This document shows, piece by piece, positions 8,130 to 17,472 of a DNA stretch of 64,000 bases. Positions within the stretch are counted from its first letter, which is position 1, and each line of letters begins with the position of its first letter. The stretch spans positions 1 to 64,000 of the forward strand of contig NZ_JAQVBV010000003.1 of assembly GCF_028690125.1 (NCBI RefSeq), in the 5' to 3' direction. The notes under the pieces are model-generated. The model saw nothing but the letters and a program-made list of their open reading frames with translations, was not told where the DNA came from and searched no databases. Made by a program: the position numbers and the translations under genes. Origin of the DNA: Bacteroides sp. GTDB lineage: Bacteria > Bacteroidota > Bacteroidia > Bacteroidales > Bacteroidaceae.

Positions 8130-9704
8130 TTATTTCAACTTTTCCTTAAATTCTTTACTATTCAATATTTCCAGTGCCTTTTGTACACTTTCATTGGTCG
8201 TATTCATTATTTGAAAGTACTCATTCATATCCCAGATGTCACGTGCAAGGAGTGCTTTTAATTGGATTTTGATTAATGGAAGCGATTTTTCATACTGTTG
8301 TTCATCGAACTTCACTCCTTCTTTTTCACCCATCTCACGCAAAGCGGATAACATATCATCACTGATAACAAACTTCTTGTTGAACTCGTCAAAGTTCTTG
8401 TATTTATTTGCTAATTCCTTCCGTTGATTTTCGATGTACTTCATTACATACTTGATCACTACTCCCTTGGCAACCAGATTTCGGTGATAGTCCGTAAAAA
8501 GAGTAGTATCAATTGGAACAAAATAATCCGGCATAATACCACCACCGCCATAAACAGTACGTTTGAGTTTCTTGGTCTGTACTTTCAGTGAGTCGGGGAA
8601 ATGAATACTGTCGGCATTCATCAATTCTCCGTGGTTGAAACGATCTATCAGATCTTTATTATAATCAGTTTCGCTGTCATAAGGTTTTTGAATGCAACGA
8701 CCGGACGGAGTATAATAGCGTGCGATAGTCAGACGAATCATGGAACCATCGGGAAGTTCAACAGGCCGTTGTACCAATCCTTTGCCGAAAGAGCGGCGAC
8801 CTACGATTATACCTCTATCCCAGTCTTGTATAGCGCCACTGACAATTTCACTGGCAGAAGCCGTATATTCATCTACCAAAACGACGAGACGACCATTACG
8901 GAACTCTCCGTTACCTTTTGCAAAGAATTCACTGCGCTGTGCAGCCCGTCCTTCGGTGTATACGATCAGTTCTTTCTGCCCCAGAAACTCGTTGGCAAGG
9001 TCGATAGCGGCATTCAGATAGCCTCCACCATTTCCTTGCAGGTCAAGGACCAGATCTTCCATTCCTTGTTTCTGAAGATCTTTCATTGCTTTTTTGAATT
9101 CTTCAGCCGTAGTTGCCCCGAAACGGTTGATACGGATATACCCTATTTTCGGTTGAATCATATAGGATGCATCAAGACTGAGAATAGGAATCTTGTCTCT
9201 CTTTACAGTGAATACTAACGGATCTTTTACACCACGGCGGACGATTGTGAGATCTACTTTTGAGTCTTTCGGACCACGAAGTCTTTTCATAATATCCTCC
9301 GTACTCATCTTTACTCCGGCAATGGCACTGTCATTGACTGCAATGATCCGGTCACCGGCAAGGATACCGACCTTTTCGGAAGGACCGTTGCTGACAGGTT
9401 GTACCACTAGCAATGTATCTTCAATCATTTGAAATTGTACTCCGATACCTTCAAAATTTCCTTGAAGGGGTTCGTTCATCTTCTTTACCTCTTCTGCATC
9501 TGAATAGGTAGAGTGGGGGTCGAGTTGTGCCAACATTTTGATGATGGCCTCTTCTACCATCTTGTCCTCGTCTACTTTGTCCACATAAAGATTGGTAATG
9601 GCGTACTCTGCCATTTGTAGTTTGCGCATGGCAGGTGAACCGAAGTCCTGAGCTTGTGTGGTGATTGCCCACAAACAAGCTAATAATATATATACCTTCT
9701 TCAT
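8130..9704 (-). CDS. S41-family C-terminal processing protease with PDZ domain
   Basis: The 524-residue protein carries a cleavable signal peptide (ending near TTQAQ), a PDZ domain at about residues 80-165 and an S41 protease core. The catalytic serine is probably S283 in TASASEI and the lysine K308 in SFGKGLVQ. This is the 25-residue spacing seen in the Tsp/CtpA Ser-Lys dyad. A C-terminal helical extension reaches 524. It should act in the periplasm, trimming or degrading envelope proteins. It is the last gene of an operon with coaD (41-bp gap), parE and a GNAT-like gene. Family and catalytic residues are clear; the substrate is unknown. Confidence 0.93.
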   Translation of the reverse strand: MKKVYILLACLWAITTQAQDFGSPAMRKLQMAEYAITNLYVDKVDEDKMVEEAIIKMLAQLDPHSTYSDAEEVKKMNEPLQGNFEGIGVQFQMIEDTLLVVQPVSNGPSEKVGILAGDRIIAVNDSAIAGVKMSTEDIMKRLRGPKDSKVDLTIVRRGVKDPLVFTVKRDKIPILSLDASYMIQPKIGYIRINRFGATTAEEFKKAMKDLQKQGMEDLVLDLQGNGGGYLNAAIDLANEFLGQKELIVYTEGRAAQRSEFFAKGNGEFRNGRLVVLVDEYTASASEIVSGAIQDWDRGIIVGRRSFGKGLVQRPVELPDGSMIRLTIARYYTPSGRCIQKPYDSETDYNKDLIDRFNHGELMNADSIHFPDSLKVQTKKLKRTVYGGGGIMPDYFVPIDTTLFTDYHRNLVAKGVVIKYVMKYIENQRKELANKYKNFDEFNKKFVISDDMLSALREMGEKEGVKFDEQQYEKSLPLIKIQLKALLARDIWDMNEYFQIMNTTNESVQKALEILNSKEFKEKLK

Positions 9705-9745
9705 TGTCTTTTTCCTTCTAATTTATAATTCACCTACCAAGAGGT

Positions 9746-10204
9746 CTAATCTTTTACTTTCATTCCTTGTGGAATAAATTGGCTAATATCTTTATCATAA
9801 GTTAATAATTCACGTACGATAGTTGAACTGACACAGGTTAATTCCGGTTCGGTGAAGAGTAGGATTGTTTCGATACCTGCTAGTTTGCGGTTAATGTCTG
9901 CAATCGTTTCTTCGTACTCGAAGTCTTTCACTGTACGGATGCCGCGGATAATAAATTTCGCATTTACTTGCTGGGCAAAGTCAATGGTCAGGCAATCGTA
10001 TGACATCACTTGAATATGAGGATTGTTTTTATAAAGACCCCAGATCATTTCCTCTCTTCTCTCGATAGGGAAATATGTATTTTTGTTTTCGTTGATTCCA
10101 ATCCCAATCACTATTTCGTCCATAAAAGTGAGTGCACGTTCCACTACCGAGTAATGTCCGATGGTGAAGGGGTCGAAAGTACCCGGAAATATTGCTTTTC
10201 TCAT
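9746..10204 (-). CDS. coaD: phosphopantetheine adenylyltransferase
   Basis: CoaD converts 4'-phosphopantetheine and ATP to dephospho-CoA, the penultimate step of coenzyme A synthesis, in the cytoplasm. The 152-residue length is typical. The nucleotidyltransferase motif [11 protein letters not shown] lies at residues 7-17, [12 protein letters not shown] near 88-99, and a C-terminal SSTIVRELL resembles the ISSTxVRE signature. The gene overlaps the 3' end of parE by 4 bp, implying translational coupling, and is followed by the S41 protease gene. Confidence 0.97.
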   Translation of the reverse strand: MRKAIFPGTFDPFTIGHYSVVERALTFMDEIVIGIGINENKNTYFPIERREEMIWGLYKNNPHIQVMSYDCLTIDFAQQVNAKFIIRGIRTVKDFEYEETIADINRKLAGIETILLFTEPELTCVSSTIVRELLTYDKDISQFIPQGMKVKD

Positions 10205-12081
10205 GATGCCAAGTCTTCTTCTATAACCAAATTGTCTATAATAAAGTTTTGCCGTTCCATGGTATTTTTACCCATATAGAATTCAAGGAGTTCTTTTACA
10301 GCATCAGTTTTACGTAACGTAACCTGCTCCAAACGAATGTCTTTACCAATAAAATGCTTGAACTCGTCCGGTGAAATTTCTCCCAGACCTTTGAATCGGG
10401 TGATTTCCGGGTTAGGGTTAAGTTCGTTAATGGCGTTGATGCGTTCTTCTTCACTGTAGCAATAGATGGTTTTCTTTTTATTACGTACACGGAAGAGTGG
10501 TGTCTGTAAGATGTATACATGACCTTTCTTGATGAGATCAGGAAAGAATTGCAGAAAGAAGGTAATCAGCAATAGGCGGATGTGCATACCGTCCACATCG
10601 GCATCGGTTGCCACAATCACCTTGTCATAGCGTAATCCTTCAATTCCGTCTTCTATATTTAAAGCAGCCTGGAGTAAATTGAATTCCTCATTCTCGTAAA
10701 CTACCTTTTTGGTTAATCCAAAAGAGTTCAACGGTTTACCGCGAAGGCTGAATACTGCTTGAGTATTGACATTACGACTTTTAGTGATAGAACCACTGGC
10801 TGAGTCTCCCTCGGTGATGAAGATACAGGATTCTTCTTCGAGTCCTTTTCCTTTCGGATCATTCAGGTGGATACGGCAATCGCGCAATTTGCGATTGTGC
10901 AAGTTTGCTTTTTTAGCACGTTCGCGTGCCAGCTTGGTGACACCTGCAATGGCTTTACGTTCCTTTTCTGATTCTTGAATCTTCTGGAACATAGTATCGG
11001 CTATATCCTGATGCTTGTGCAGATAGTTGTCTACCTCCTGTTTGATGAAATCGCCTACATATTTATTAACGGTTATGCCACCGGGAGTCATATTAGTGGA
11101 ACCTAGCTTCGTCTTGGTCTGACTTTCGAAAATAGGTTCTTCCACATTGACAGCAATAGCGGCTACCAGTCCGTTACGAATATCTGTATAATCCAGGTTC
11201 TTATTATAGAATTCTTTAATAGTACGGGCAATATGCTCTTTGAAAGCACTCTGGTGTGTACCTCCTTGGGTAGTATGCTGTCCATTGACGAAGGAATAAT
11301 ATTCTTCTCCGTACTGTCCGGTATGCGTGAAGGCTATTTCTATATCTTCCCCCTTCAGATGGATGATCGGGTAAAGTCCGGTAGCAGTCATATTATCATT
11401 CAGCAAGTCTACCAGACCGTTGCGTGATAAGATACGATGACCGTTGTAGATGATGGCAAGTCCGGTGTTGAGATACGTATAGTTGCGCAGCATCGTTTCA
11501 ATAAACTCAGGCTTGAAGCAATAATTTACGAATAATGTATTATCCGGTTCGAAAAAGATAAAAGTTCCGTTTTCTTCTTCCGTATCCGCTGTCTTGTCAG
11601 TAAGCAGTTCTCCTTTAGAGAAAGTAGCGATACGTACTTTGCCGTCGCGGTAGCTTCGTACCTCAAAGCTTGAACTTAGCGCATTGACCGCTTTTACACC
11701 GACACCGTTCAGCCCGACACTCTTTTTGAATGCCTTACTATCATATTTACCACCGGTATTGAGCATACTGACAGCTTCTATCAGTTTCCCTTGCGGAATG
11801 CCACGGCCATAGTCGCGGACACTCACACGGAGATTCTCTTCAACAGTGATTTCGATTTTCTTGCCTGCTTGCATTTTGAACTCGTCAATACTGTTGTCAA
11901 TCACCTCTTTCAGGAGGACATAGATTCCGTCTTCGGCATGTGCACCATCCCCAAGCCTACCGATATACATACCGGGCCGTGTGCGCACATGTTCCATGTC
12001 GCTCAGATGTCGGATGTTGTCGTCTGTGTACTCTACTGTTCCATTGTTGTTGTCTACAGATATCAATTCGTTCTCTTCCAT
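10201..12081 (-). CDS. parE: type IIA DNA topoisomerase subunit B (topoisomerase IV ParE type)
   Basis: This 626-residue ATPase subunit has a GHKL ATP-binding domain (DNSIDEF, YGRGIP and [14 protein letters not shown] within the first 145 residues), a transducer domain, and a TOPRIM domain with EGDSASGS near residue 425 and the [10 protein letters not shown] metal site. It ends with the GyrB C-terminal motif [13 protein letters not shown]. It lacks the long insert of many proteobacterial GyrB proteins and its length fits ParE. No subunit A gene is adjacent, so the ParE rather than GyrB call rests on length and context. It follows the GNAT-like gene by 5 bp and overlaps coaD. Confidence 0.9.
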   Translation of the reverse strand: MEENELISVDNNNGTVEYTDDNIRHLSDMEHVRTRPGMYIGRLGDGAHAEDGIYVLLKEVIDNSIDEFKMQAGKKIEITVEENLRVSVRDYGRGIPQGKLIEAVSMLNTGGKYDSKAFKKSVGLNGVGVKAVNALSSSFEVRSYRDGKVRIATFSKGELLTDKTADTEEENGTFIFFEPDNTLFVNYCFKPEFIETMLRNYTYLNTGLAIIYNGHRILSRNGLVDLLNDNMTATGLYPIIHLKGEDIEIAFTHTGQYGEEYYSFVNGQHTTQGGTHQSAFKEHIARTIKEFYNKNLDYTDIRNGLVAAIAVNVEEPIFESQTKTKLGSTNMTPGGITVNKYVGDFIKQEVDNYLHKHQDIADTMFQKIQESEKERKAIAGVTKLARERAKKANLHNRKLRDCRIHLNDPKGKGLEEESCIFITEGDSASGSITKSRNVNTQAVFSLRGKPLNSFGLTKKVVYENEEFNLLQAALNIEDGIEGLRYDKVIVATDADVDGMHIRLLLITFFLQFFPDLIKKGHVYILQTPLFRVRNKKKTIYCYSEEERINAINELNPNPEITRFKGLGEISPDEFKHFIGKDIRLEQVTLRKTDAVKELLEFYMGKNTMERQNFIIDNLVIEEDLAS

Positions 12082-12086
12082 AGTTT

Positions 12087-13223
12087 TTATTTTATCTCTT
12101 TGATGAACGCACGGCGGCGCTTATGTTGTTGAGTCTCAAAGTAATCCCACTGTGCCTGAACTTTTCCATTCAATTCCAGTTCGGGGTTGCTTTCCGCAAA
12201 GATAAAACCTAATTTTTGATAAACCGGAATTAAATCGGAAAATAACAAAGCATTAACACCTTTATTCTGATACTCCGGCTTTACTGCGATGAGCAGTAAA
12301 TCGAGCATTTTAGCACGACGTTTCATAAATAAGGCTTTCAACAGATAGAACCATCCGAGAGGTAGCAACCGCCCGTGTGACTTTTGTAAAGCTTCGGACA
12401 ATGACGGCATGGAAATTCCCACAGCTATCAATTTGTCGTCTGCATCAACGATGAGTGGAACCATTCGCAAATCGAGGATAGGAAGGTACATTTTGACATA
12501 TTGGTCAATCTGACGCTGTGAGAGAGCAGAGTAGCCATACAGTTCTTTGTATGCCTCGTTCATGAGCCGAAATATTTCTTGTCCGTATTCTCGTGCAAGT
12601 TTTTTTCCGGAGGTATATTTCTTTATTCTAAGATTATATTTTCGCTGAATGATGTCCGAGATACGTTGGTGTTTCTCCGGTACAGTTTCCGGAATGTATA
12701 TTTTGTATTCCACCCAGTCTGCATCCTTCTCAAATCCCATCTTTTCTATGTGTTCGGGGTAGTAGGGATGATTGTAGATAGTAGCCATGGTACTAAGTTG
12801 GTCAAATCCTTCTACTAACATTCCTTCGGCATCGAAATCCGTAAATCCTAATGGTCCTTGAATATGGTCCATACCTTTGGATCTTCCCCATTCTTCCACA
12901 GTACGAATCAGTGAAGCAGATACCTCAGGATCGTCAATGAAGTCTATCCAACCAAAGCGGACATTTTTTTTATGCCAAGCTTCATTAGCACGGTGGTTGA
13001 TGATGGCGGCCACACGGCCTACGATTTTATTGTCTTTGTATGCCAGAAAATAATCTGCCTCACAAAATTCGAATGCTGCGTTTTTCTTTTTATTGAATGT
13101 GTTGAGCATATCGTCGTAGAGGTCGGGCACTGAGTAAGGATTTTCTTTGTAAAGTTTGTAATTGAAACGGATAAATTTTTTCAATTCTCTCTTCGAAGAA
13201 ACTTTCTTGATTGTAATAGCCAT
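12087..13223 (-). CDS. GNAT-like acyltransferase family protein, substrate unknown
   Basis: This 378-residue protein resembles a conserved Bacteroidota family with an acyl-CoA N-acyltransferase fold. Visible features are an N-terminal [19 protein letters not shown], a fold-typical [14 protein letters not shown] near residues 70-85, and a C-terminal half with [20 protein letters not shown] that matches the acetyl-CoA-binding motif A region. No signal peptide or membrane segment is seen, so it is probably cytoplasmic. It is the first gene of the operon that continues into parE, coaD and the S41 protease, with a TATCTTTG promoter element just upstream. The substrate is not predictable from sequence. 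Confidence 0.75.
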   Translation of the reverse strand: MAITIKKVSSKRELKKFIRFNYKLYKENPYSVPDLYDDMLNTFNKKKNAAFEFCEADYFLAYKDNKIVGRVAAIINHRANEAWHKKNVRFGWIDFIDDPEVSASLIRTVEEWGRSKGMDHIQGPLGFTDFDAEGMLVEGFDQLSTMATIYNHPYYPEHIEKMGFEKDADWVEYKIYIPETVPEKHQRISDIIQRKYNLRIKKYTSGKKLAREYGQEIFRLMNEAYKELYGYSALSQRQIDQYVKMYLPILDLRMVPLIVDADDKLIAVGISMPSLSEALQKSHGRLLPLGWFYLLKALFMKRRAKMLDLLLIAVKPEYQNKGVNALLFSDLIPVYQKLGFIFAESNPELELNGKVQAQWDYFETQQHKRRRAFIKEIK

Positions 13224-13247
13224 ATCTCGTATTTATGATTGAGGAAG

Positions 13248-13255
13248 CAAAGATA
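13248..13255 (-). promoter_or_regulatory. -7 promoter element TATCTTTG for the GNAT-parE-coaD-protease operon
   Basis: This is a perfect TAnnTTTG on the minus strand, 25 bp before the ATG at 13223. Confidence 0.55.
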
Positions 13256-13372
13256 CGTGATAATCTTTAAATTTCAGCGTTCAGGGACTCAAAATCCAAA
13301 GAGATGACTTCAAATAGTTGTCCCTGATCTCTTTATGTTACTGTGGCTTATGGGTTGATTGATACTTTTTAG

Positions 13373-14263
13373 TCAGACAATTGTCTTCTTTTTGCAATAC
13401 ATTTCCCTGAATTCGTGAGGTGTTCTCCCTTTTTTTTTCTTGAAAATACGATTGAAGTTTGATATATTATTATAGCCACATTCAAAGCAAATTTCTGCGA
13501 CTGTTTTATTTGTATCAATCAGCATACGGGTAACCATGCCAATACGTATGTCAATGAGGTACTCAGTAAAACTTCTTCCTGTATGCTGACTGAAGAAACG
13601 GCTGAAAGCTCCTTCGCTCATATTAGCCAGTTCGGCTACTTCGCGAAGGGTAAGATCGCGCATATAGTTTTTCTTTATGTAGTCGTCTACCAACCGGATA
13701 CGCCGGCTTAGTACATTGGCATCTGCATTTGCGAAACACGAACTGGAGAGTGCGCGGGTATCTCTTGCCAAAGACATCTCATACAGTAAAGAAAGAAAAG
13801 TTATCACTGAATAAAATCCTTTTTCTTCGCATGTCAGGGAATTGATTAATGAACGTATTTTCAATATGGAAGATAAAGAAAATGCTAATCCTTTATTCCC
13901 GTTTTTAAGCATATTATTTATACTGGAAAACTGATCTTTTCCTAATAATTTCTCAGATAACCAGTCACCGGAAAATTGAATGGTAACTTCACGGATGTTA
14001 CCCGGAACGAGATTATGGTTACGCCACCCATGTTCTAAGTTTCCATTAGAGATCATGACCAGTTCATAATCTCCTATTTCTTCGATTGAGTCACCAACAA
14101 CTCGTTCTGCCCCTTTGGCATTTTCTATATAGTTAATTTCAAATTCTTTATGTGTATGAATCGGATAATTAAAATCCGCTTTCTTTCTCTCAATTACGTA
14201 GAGGCAATCACTCTCTGAAATAGGGGTGATTTCATGCAATACTGTGTTTTTAGGTGTTGTCAT
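13373..14263 (-). CDS. AraC-family regulator of the mannan locus (probable)
   Basis: The 296-residue protein has an N-terminal cupin-like sensor domain (HTHKEFEINYIENAKG near residue 38) and a C-terminal AraC helix-turn-helix domain at about 190-290. Both helices are visible (LREVAELANMSEGAFSRFF and VAEICFECGYNNISNFNRIF, then GRTPHEFR). Cupin-AraC proteins often sense sugars. It lies on the same strand as, and downstream of, the GH5-terminated operon, separated by 364 bp that hold a long inverted repeat, so it probably has its own promoter. It is the only regulator inside the mannan locus, hence the likely controller. The ACTATAAT-type palindromes at 28422, 33086 and 33146 are candidate binding sites; that link is inference. 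Confidence 0.85.
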   Translation of the reverse strand: MTTPKNTVLHEITPISESDCLYVIERKKADFNYPIHTHKEFEINYIENAKGAERVVGDSIEEIGDYELVMISNGNLEHGWRNHNLVPGNIREVTIQFSGDWLSEKLLGKDQFSSINNMLKNGNKGLAFSLSSILKIRSLINSLTCEEKGFYSVITFLSLLYEMSLARDTRALSSSCFANADANVLSRRIRLVDDYIKKNYMRDLTLREVAELANMSEGAFSRFFSQHTGRSFTEYLIDIRIGMVTRMLIDTNKTVAEICFECGYNNISNFNRIFKKKKGRTPHEFREMYCKKKTIV

Positions 14264-14627
14264 AGCCCGTCTTTTATTTAATGCCTAAAAATAATGTTTT
14301 AATTTCAGCTTCACAACAAAAAGGTAGGATAAAATGCAAGTAGCTTATTTAACTTATACTCGAAATAAGTGTTTGGGGGTAAATGTTAAAGTGTTTAGTG
14401 CTTTGCGTCTTGTCAATATTTGAATTCTGGTTCATTTGAAATATTGCCTGATAATTGGGATTTTGTGATGAATTTATATTGATGTATGTAGATTATATTT
14501 CAGACGCGGATGACGCAGACAACTCCGGTTTAAAAGATAAAATTAAAATTAAATCTTAAAAAATCCGCCTTGCCTGCGTCATCCGCGTCTAAAATATTTT
14601 TGTATATTTAGTCTTGTATATGTAATC
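14264..14627. other. 364-bp gap upstream of araC and downstream of the GH5 gene
   Basis: No gene is visible. The main content is the 17-bp-arm inverted repeat at 14502-14590. The araC promoter was not confidently located. Confidence 0.6.
14502..14590. repeat. long inverted repeat, GC-rich 17-bp arms around an AT-rich loop
   Basis: AGACGCGGATGACGCAG (14502-14518) is perfectly complementary to 14574-14590. The pairing continues outward past one mismatch (ATATTT/AAATAT). A smaller AAGAT/ATCTT stem lies in the loop. The arms are far richer in GC than the surroundings. A degenerate relative lies at 21965-22022 in the same operon. It may stabilise or end the long mannan-operon mRNA. Confidence 0.85.
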
Positions 14628-15908
14628 TTATTTTTTTAATAGTTTAGTGTATTTCTTGATTACTTTCATGGTTGAATTGTCTTGAGAGAATACTGAGTTG
14701 AGTCCTTGCTCTTCTTGTGCCGGATCTCCCGTGTAATCATCACCGGGTTTCCAGAATATATGATCTGCCACAGGCTTAGCAAAACCACCCCAACTCCAAA
14801 AATTACATCCTGCAAAGCGACCGTTGTTCTCCATATTTTCGTGGATATAAGAGAATACTGCTTCATAATAGCTATCACGGCTTTTTGTAGGACTGCCGGG
14901 AACGAAGCTTAGTCCGTCGCGTGGAAATCCGAATTCTTCCAATACAATGGGTTTGTTGTATTTTTGAGCGATAACTGTGTGCTCATCAATATATGCTTTC
15001 GTATTTGTAATGGCTGTCTGTAGGTTTGTTGTCAGTGTCTCTTCGTTCACCCATCCCCAGTTCTTAGGCCAGATATGAATAGTCATATAATCTATGTTGG
15101 CATCTGAATGAATTGTTTCATATAAACTCAGGTCTCCTTCACATCCGGCTTTGCCTTCGCTCCCTGTAGATACCAAATGATTCTTATCCAATGACTTAAT
15201 TTGTGTGGCAATGTCAGACATCCATTCGGCAAATGCTTCTTTGTTGGCATCACTGAAAGCACGAGGCTCGTTACCGATTTGCCAGGACATAATGGTAGGA
15301 TCGTCGGTATATTTACATCCGGTATAACGGTTGGTACGTTCCAGCATATCGTTTATATAGTTTGAAAACAATGCTTTTGCCTTTTCGTTTTGGGCATATT
15401 TCTGCACATAAGTAGTGAAGCTGTTCCATCCGTCCACAGAAGGGATAGGTGCTTTTCCTGCTCCCGCCCATTCCAGGTATTGAGAATAACCTCCGGACCA
15501 TTCCCATGAATTATTCAAGTAAAGCACTGCATACATTTTTCTTTTGCTCATTTCTTTCAAAAGAAAATCCAGTCCGTCGAGTATTTCGTCATTATAAACT
15601 CCCGGTTCTTTTTGCAAGGTGGGCTGGATACGTGAAGCAATACCGTCTGCTCCGTCACCCCCAACTAAGATGCGGAGGTTGTTGATACCGTTCTTTTTCA
15701 TGAAATCCAGTTCGTGTATCAGACGGGTTCTATCTCCTCCTTCTCCCTGTGAACCTAATATTGCACCGTACCAGAAGTTTGTTCCGACATAGCTGTAGGG
15801 TTTGTCTCCAATATAGAACTTACCGTTCTTAACAGATACAAAAGGGTTGCTGCCGTTACAAAAGCATACAATACAAAATAAACAGATGATGCTTAAAACT
15901 CTTTTCAT
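14628..15908 (-). CDS. GH5-family endo-beta-mannanase (probable)
   Basis: From the ATG at 15908 this is a 426-residue enzyme. The longer start in the ORF track would overlap the upstream gene and lacks a signal peptide directly after it, whereas MKRVLSIICLFC begins one. The GH5 (beta/alpha)8 domain shows the acid/base glutamate at about E214 in SWQIGNEPRAF and the nucleophile at about E325 in IVLEEFGFP. YVGTNFWYG and WSWGGFAKP resemble bacterial and plant-type mannanases (subfamily 7). The enzyme would hydrolyse internal beta-1,4-mannosidic bonds outside the cytoplasm. The signal peptide is cysteine-rich, so lipid attachment is uncertain. It is the last gene of the susC-led operon, 20 bp after the GH28-like gene. 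Confidence 0.85.
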   Translation of the reverse strand: MKRVLSIICLFCIVCFCNGSNPFVSVKNGKFYIGDKPYSYVGTNFWYGAILGSQGEGGDRTRLIHELDFMKKNGINNLRILVGGDGADGIASRIQPTLQKEPGVYNDEILDGLDFLLKEMSKRKMYAVLYLNNSWEWSGGYSQYLEWAGAGKAPIPSVDGWNSFTTYVQKYAQNEKAKALFSNYINDMLERTNRYTGCKYTDDPTIMSWQIGNEPRAFSDANKEAFAEWMSDIATQIKSLDKNHLVSTGSEGKAGCEGDLSLYETIHSDANIDYMTIHIWPKNWGWVNEETLTTNLQTAITNTKAYIDEHTVIAQKYNKPIVLEEFGFPRDGLSFVPGSPTKSRDSYYEAVFSYIHENMENNGRFAGCNFWSWGGFAKPVADHIFWKPGDDYTGDPAQEEQGLNSVFSQDNSTMKVIKKYTKLLKK

Positions 15909-15928
15909 TATTCTTAGGGTTAGGTTTA

Positions 15929-17458
15929 TTATTTGTTTATATGATTTTCGACGTTGGTACATCCTTTAATAATGGCTAAAGGAGCGGAAAAATTTGCCGG
16001 AGACGGAGAAGCTGTAACATGATCAATAGATAATGTGTTTATTTCTGTTGCTTCTATCGGTGCAGTGAAATAGGGTTGGCTGATGTTGTCACCCCATGAC
16101 ATTGTACCATTGCTCAAGCGAATATTTTTTGCATTTTCTGCATAGAAGATAGGAGTATTGGATGCAAAAAATTCTTTTTCGGGTATGCTGGTTGGTCGTA
16201 AGTCGATATTACCCCCGGCAACATTATCGAGGTGGCTTTGCTGTAGACGAAAATCGAAGTTAGTAAAGTCGATATTCTCAATCGTACAGTCAGGGGCTGC
16301 ATAGATATAGACGGAATTTTCAGAGTTACAAGTTACGTTTGTGAAATGTACGTTTCGAATGGCTCCCGGAATACTTTCACGTCCACGAATAGCAGAAATC
16401 TTAATAGGCTCTCCATTGCCCCACCAATCGCCTGTATGCAGACGGGTTTCGATATTCAGGTTGGCAAAGTTGATATTGTCAATACCTGCATAATCGCGGA
16501 TATTAATATTGATACCGCAATTGGAATCAAAGATAGTGATATTGCTAAAATTATAATTGGACATTACATTCTGGTCCCATCCACCAATGCGGATAGCACT
16601 TGATCTGGAACGTAATATACAATTGGAAATATTGATGTTTTTAGAGGGACGTGTGATACGCTGAAAACCGGGATCACCGAAGTGCCAGTCATAACCTGCC
16701 AATACAATTGCGTCGTCTCCACAGGAAATGTAGCAATCGGAGACATTGACATTACTGCACGAAATAATGTCTAAACCGTCGCTGTTGGGGATAACGAGGT
16801 TATTATCTATTTTCAGGTTACGAACTGTGATACGGTCACAATGCACGATGACAAAACACCAGTAAGGAGAGTCAATACAAGTAAAGTCATTCAATTCTAC
16901 GTTGGTACAGTCACTAAATACAATCATTTGGTGGAAGCGGTCTTTCGGATACAAAGGTCCGTCGCCAATTCCGCTATTGACTTTACGCAGATTCTTTCCT
17001 TGACGTACGTAGTCCAATACAGTACCAGAGATTACTTTCGCACTGTCAGTGTACATAAATTCCATTCCTTGCCCGTAGATGGTTCCTTTGCCTGTGATAG
17101 ATACATTGTCTGCTTTTTCTGTGTAGAAAACTCCTGCAAGTTCTGTGTTGTGACGTTGATATTGTGTTAAATCTGTTGTAGCAATCAGACGCGCACCGGT
17201 TTCGAAGCGAAATTCGATGTTGGAGCGCAGGTTTAAAGTCCCTACCAGATAATCGCCTTTGGGGAGAAGAACCACTCCACCACCTGCTTTGTAACAGTCG
17301 TCGATAGCTGATTGGATAGGAACTGTAGTCAGTGTTTGACCATCACTTTTTGCTCCGTAATCTAATACGTTGAATTCACTTTTTGCACTTTTACCGCATC
17401 CCATCAACATGAGTAATGAGACCAGTATCAGCATATTTGTAAGTTGAATATTTCTCAT
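15929..17458 (-). CDS. GH28-like beta-helix lipoprotein lacking canonical polygalacturonase motifs
   Basis: The 509-residue protein has a lipoprotein signal (LMLMGC, cysteine near residue 21), a pectate-lyase-3-type start (FNVLDYGAKSDG...AGGGVVLLP) and a right-handed beta-helix. GH28 landmarks are partly kept: NSDGLDI in place of NTD and GDDAIVL for the DD pair. The GHG histidine is replaced (SSAIRIGG), and the RIK substrate clamp appears as GININI. RIK residues bind the uronate carboxylate in polygalacturonases, so loss suggests a neutral substrate; this is inference. It is a close paralogue of the gene at 28685. It lies in the mannan operon between GH97 (14-bp gap) and GH5. Confidence 0.8.
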   Translation of the reverse strand: MRNIQLTNMLILVSLLMLMGCGKSAKSEFNVLDYGAKSDGQTLTTVPIQSAIDDCYKAGGGVVLLPKGDYLVGTLNLRSNIEFRFETGARLIATTDLTQYQRHNTELAGVFYTEKADNVSITGKGTIYGQGMEFMYTDSAKVISGTVLDYVRQGKNLRKVNSGIGDGPLYPKDRFHQMIVFSDCTNVELNDFTCIDSPYWCFVIVHCDRITVRNLKIDNNLVIPNSDGLDIISCSNVNVSDCYISCGDDAIVLAGYDWHFGDPGFQRITRPSKNINISNCILRSRSSAIRIGGWDQNVMSNYNFSNITIFDSNCGININIRDYAGIDNINFANLNIETRLHTGDWWGNGEPIKISAIRGRESIPGAIRNVHFTNVTCNSENSVYIYAAPDCTIENIDFTNFDFRLQQSHLDNVAGGNIDLRPTSIPEKEFFASNTPIFYAENAKNIRLSNGTMSWGDNISQPYFTAPIEATEINTLSIDHVTASPSPANFSAPLAIIKGCTNVENHINK

Positions 17459-17472
17459 GGGTTATTTGTTTT

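Noticed and set aside
8601-9218. 205-codon + strand ORF
   Set aside because: It lies wholly inside the S41 protease gene on the opposite strand and has no family features.
11791-12132. 113-codon + strand ORF over the start of parE
   Set aside because: Shadow of parE on the other strand; the parE frame contains intact GHKL motifs.
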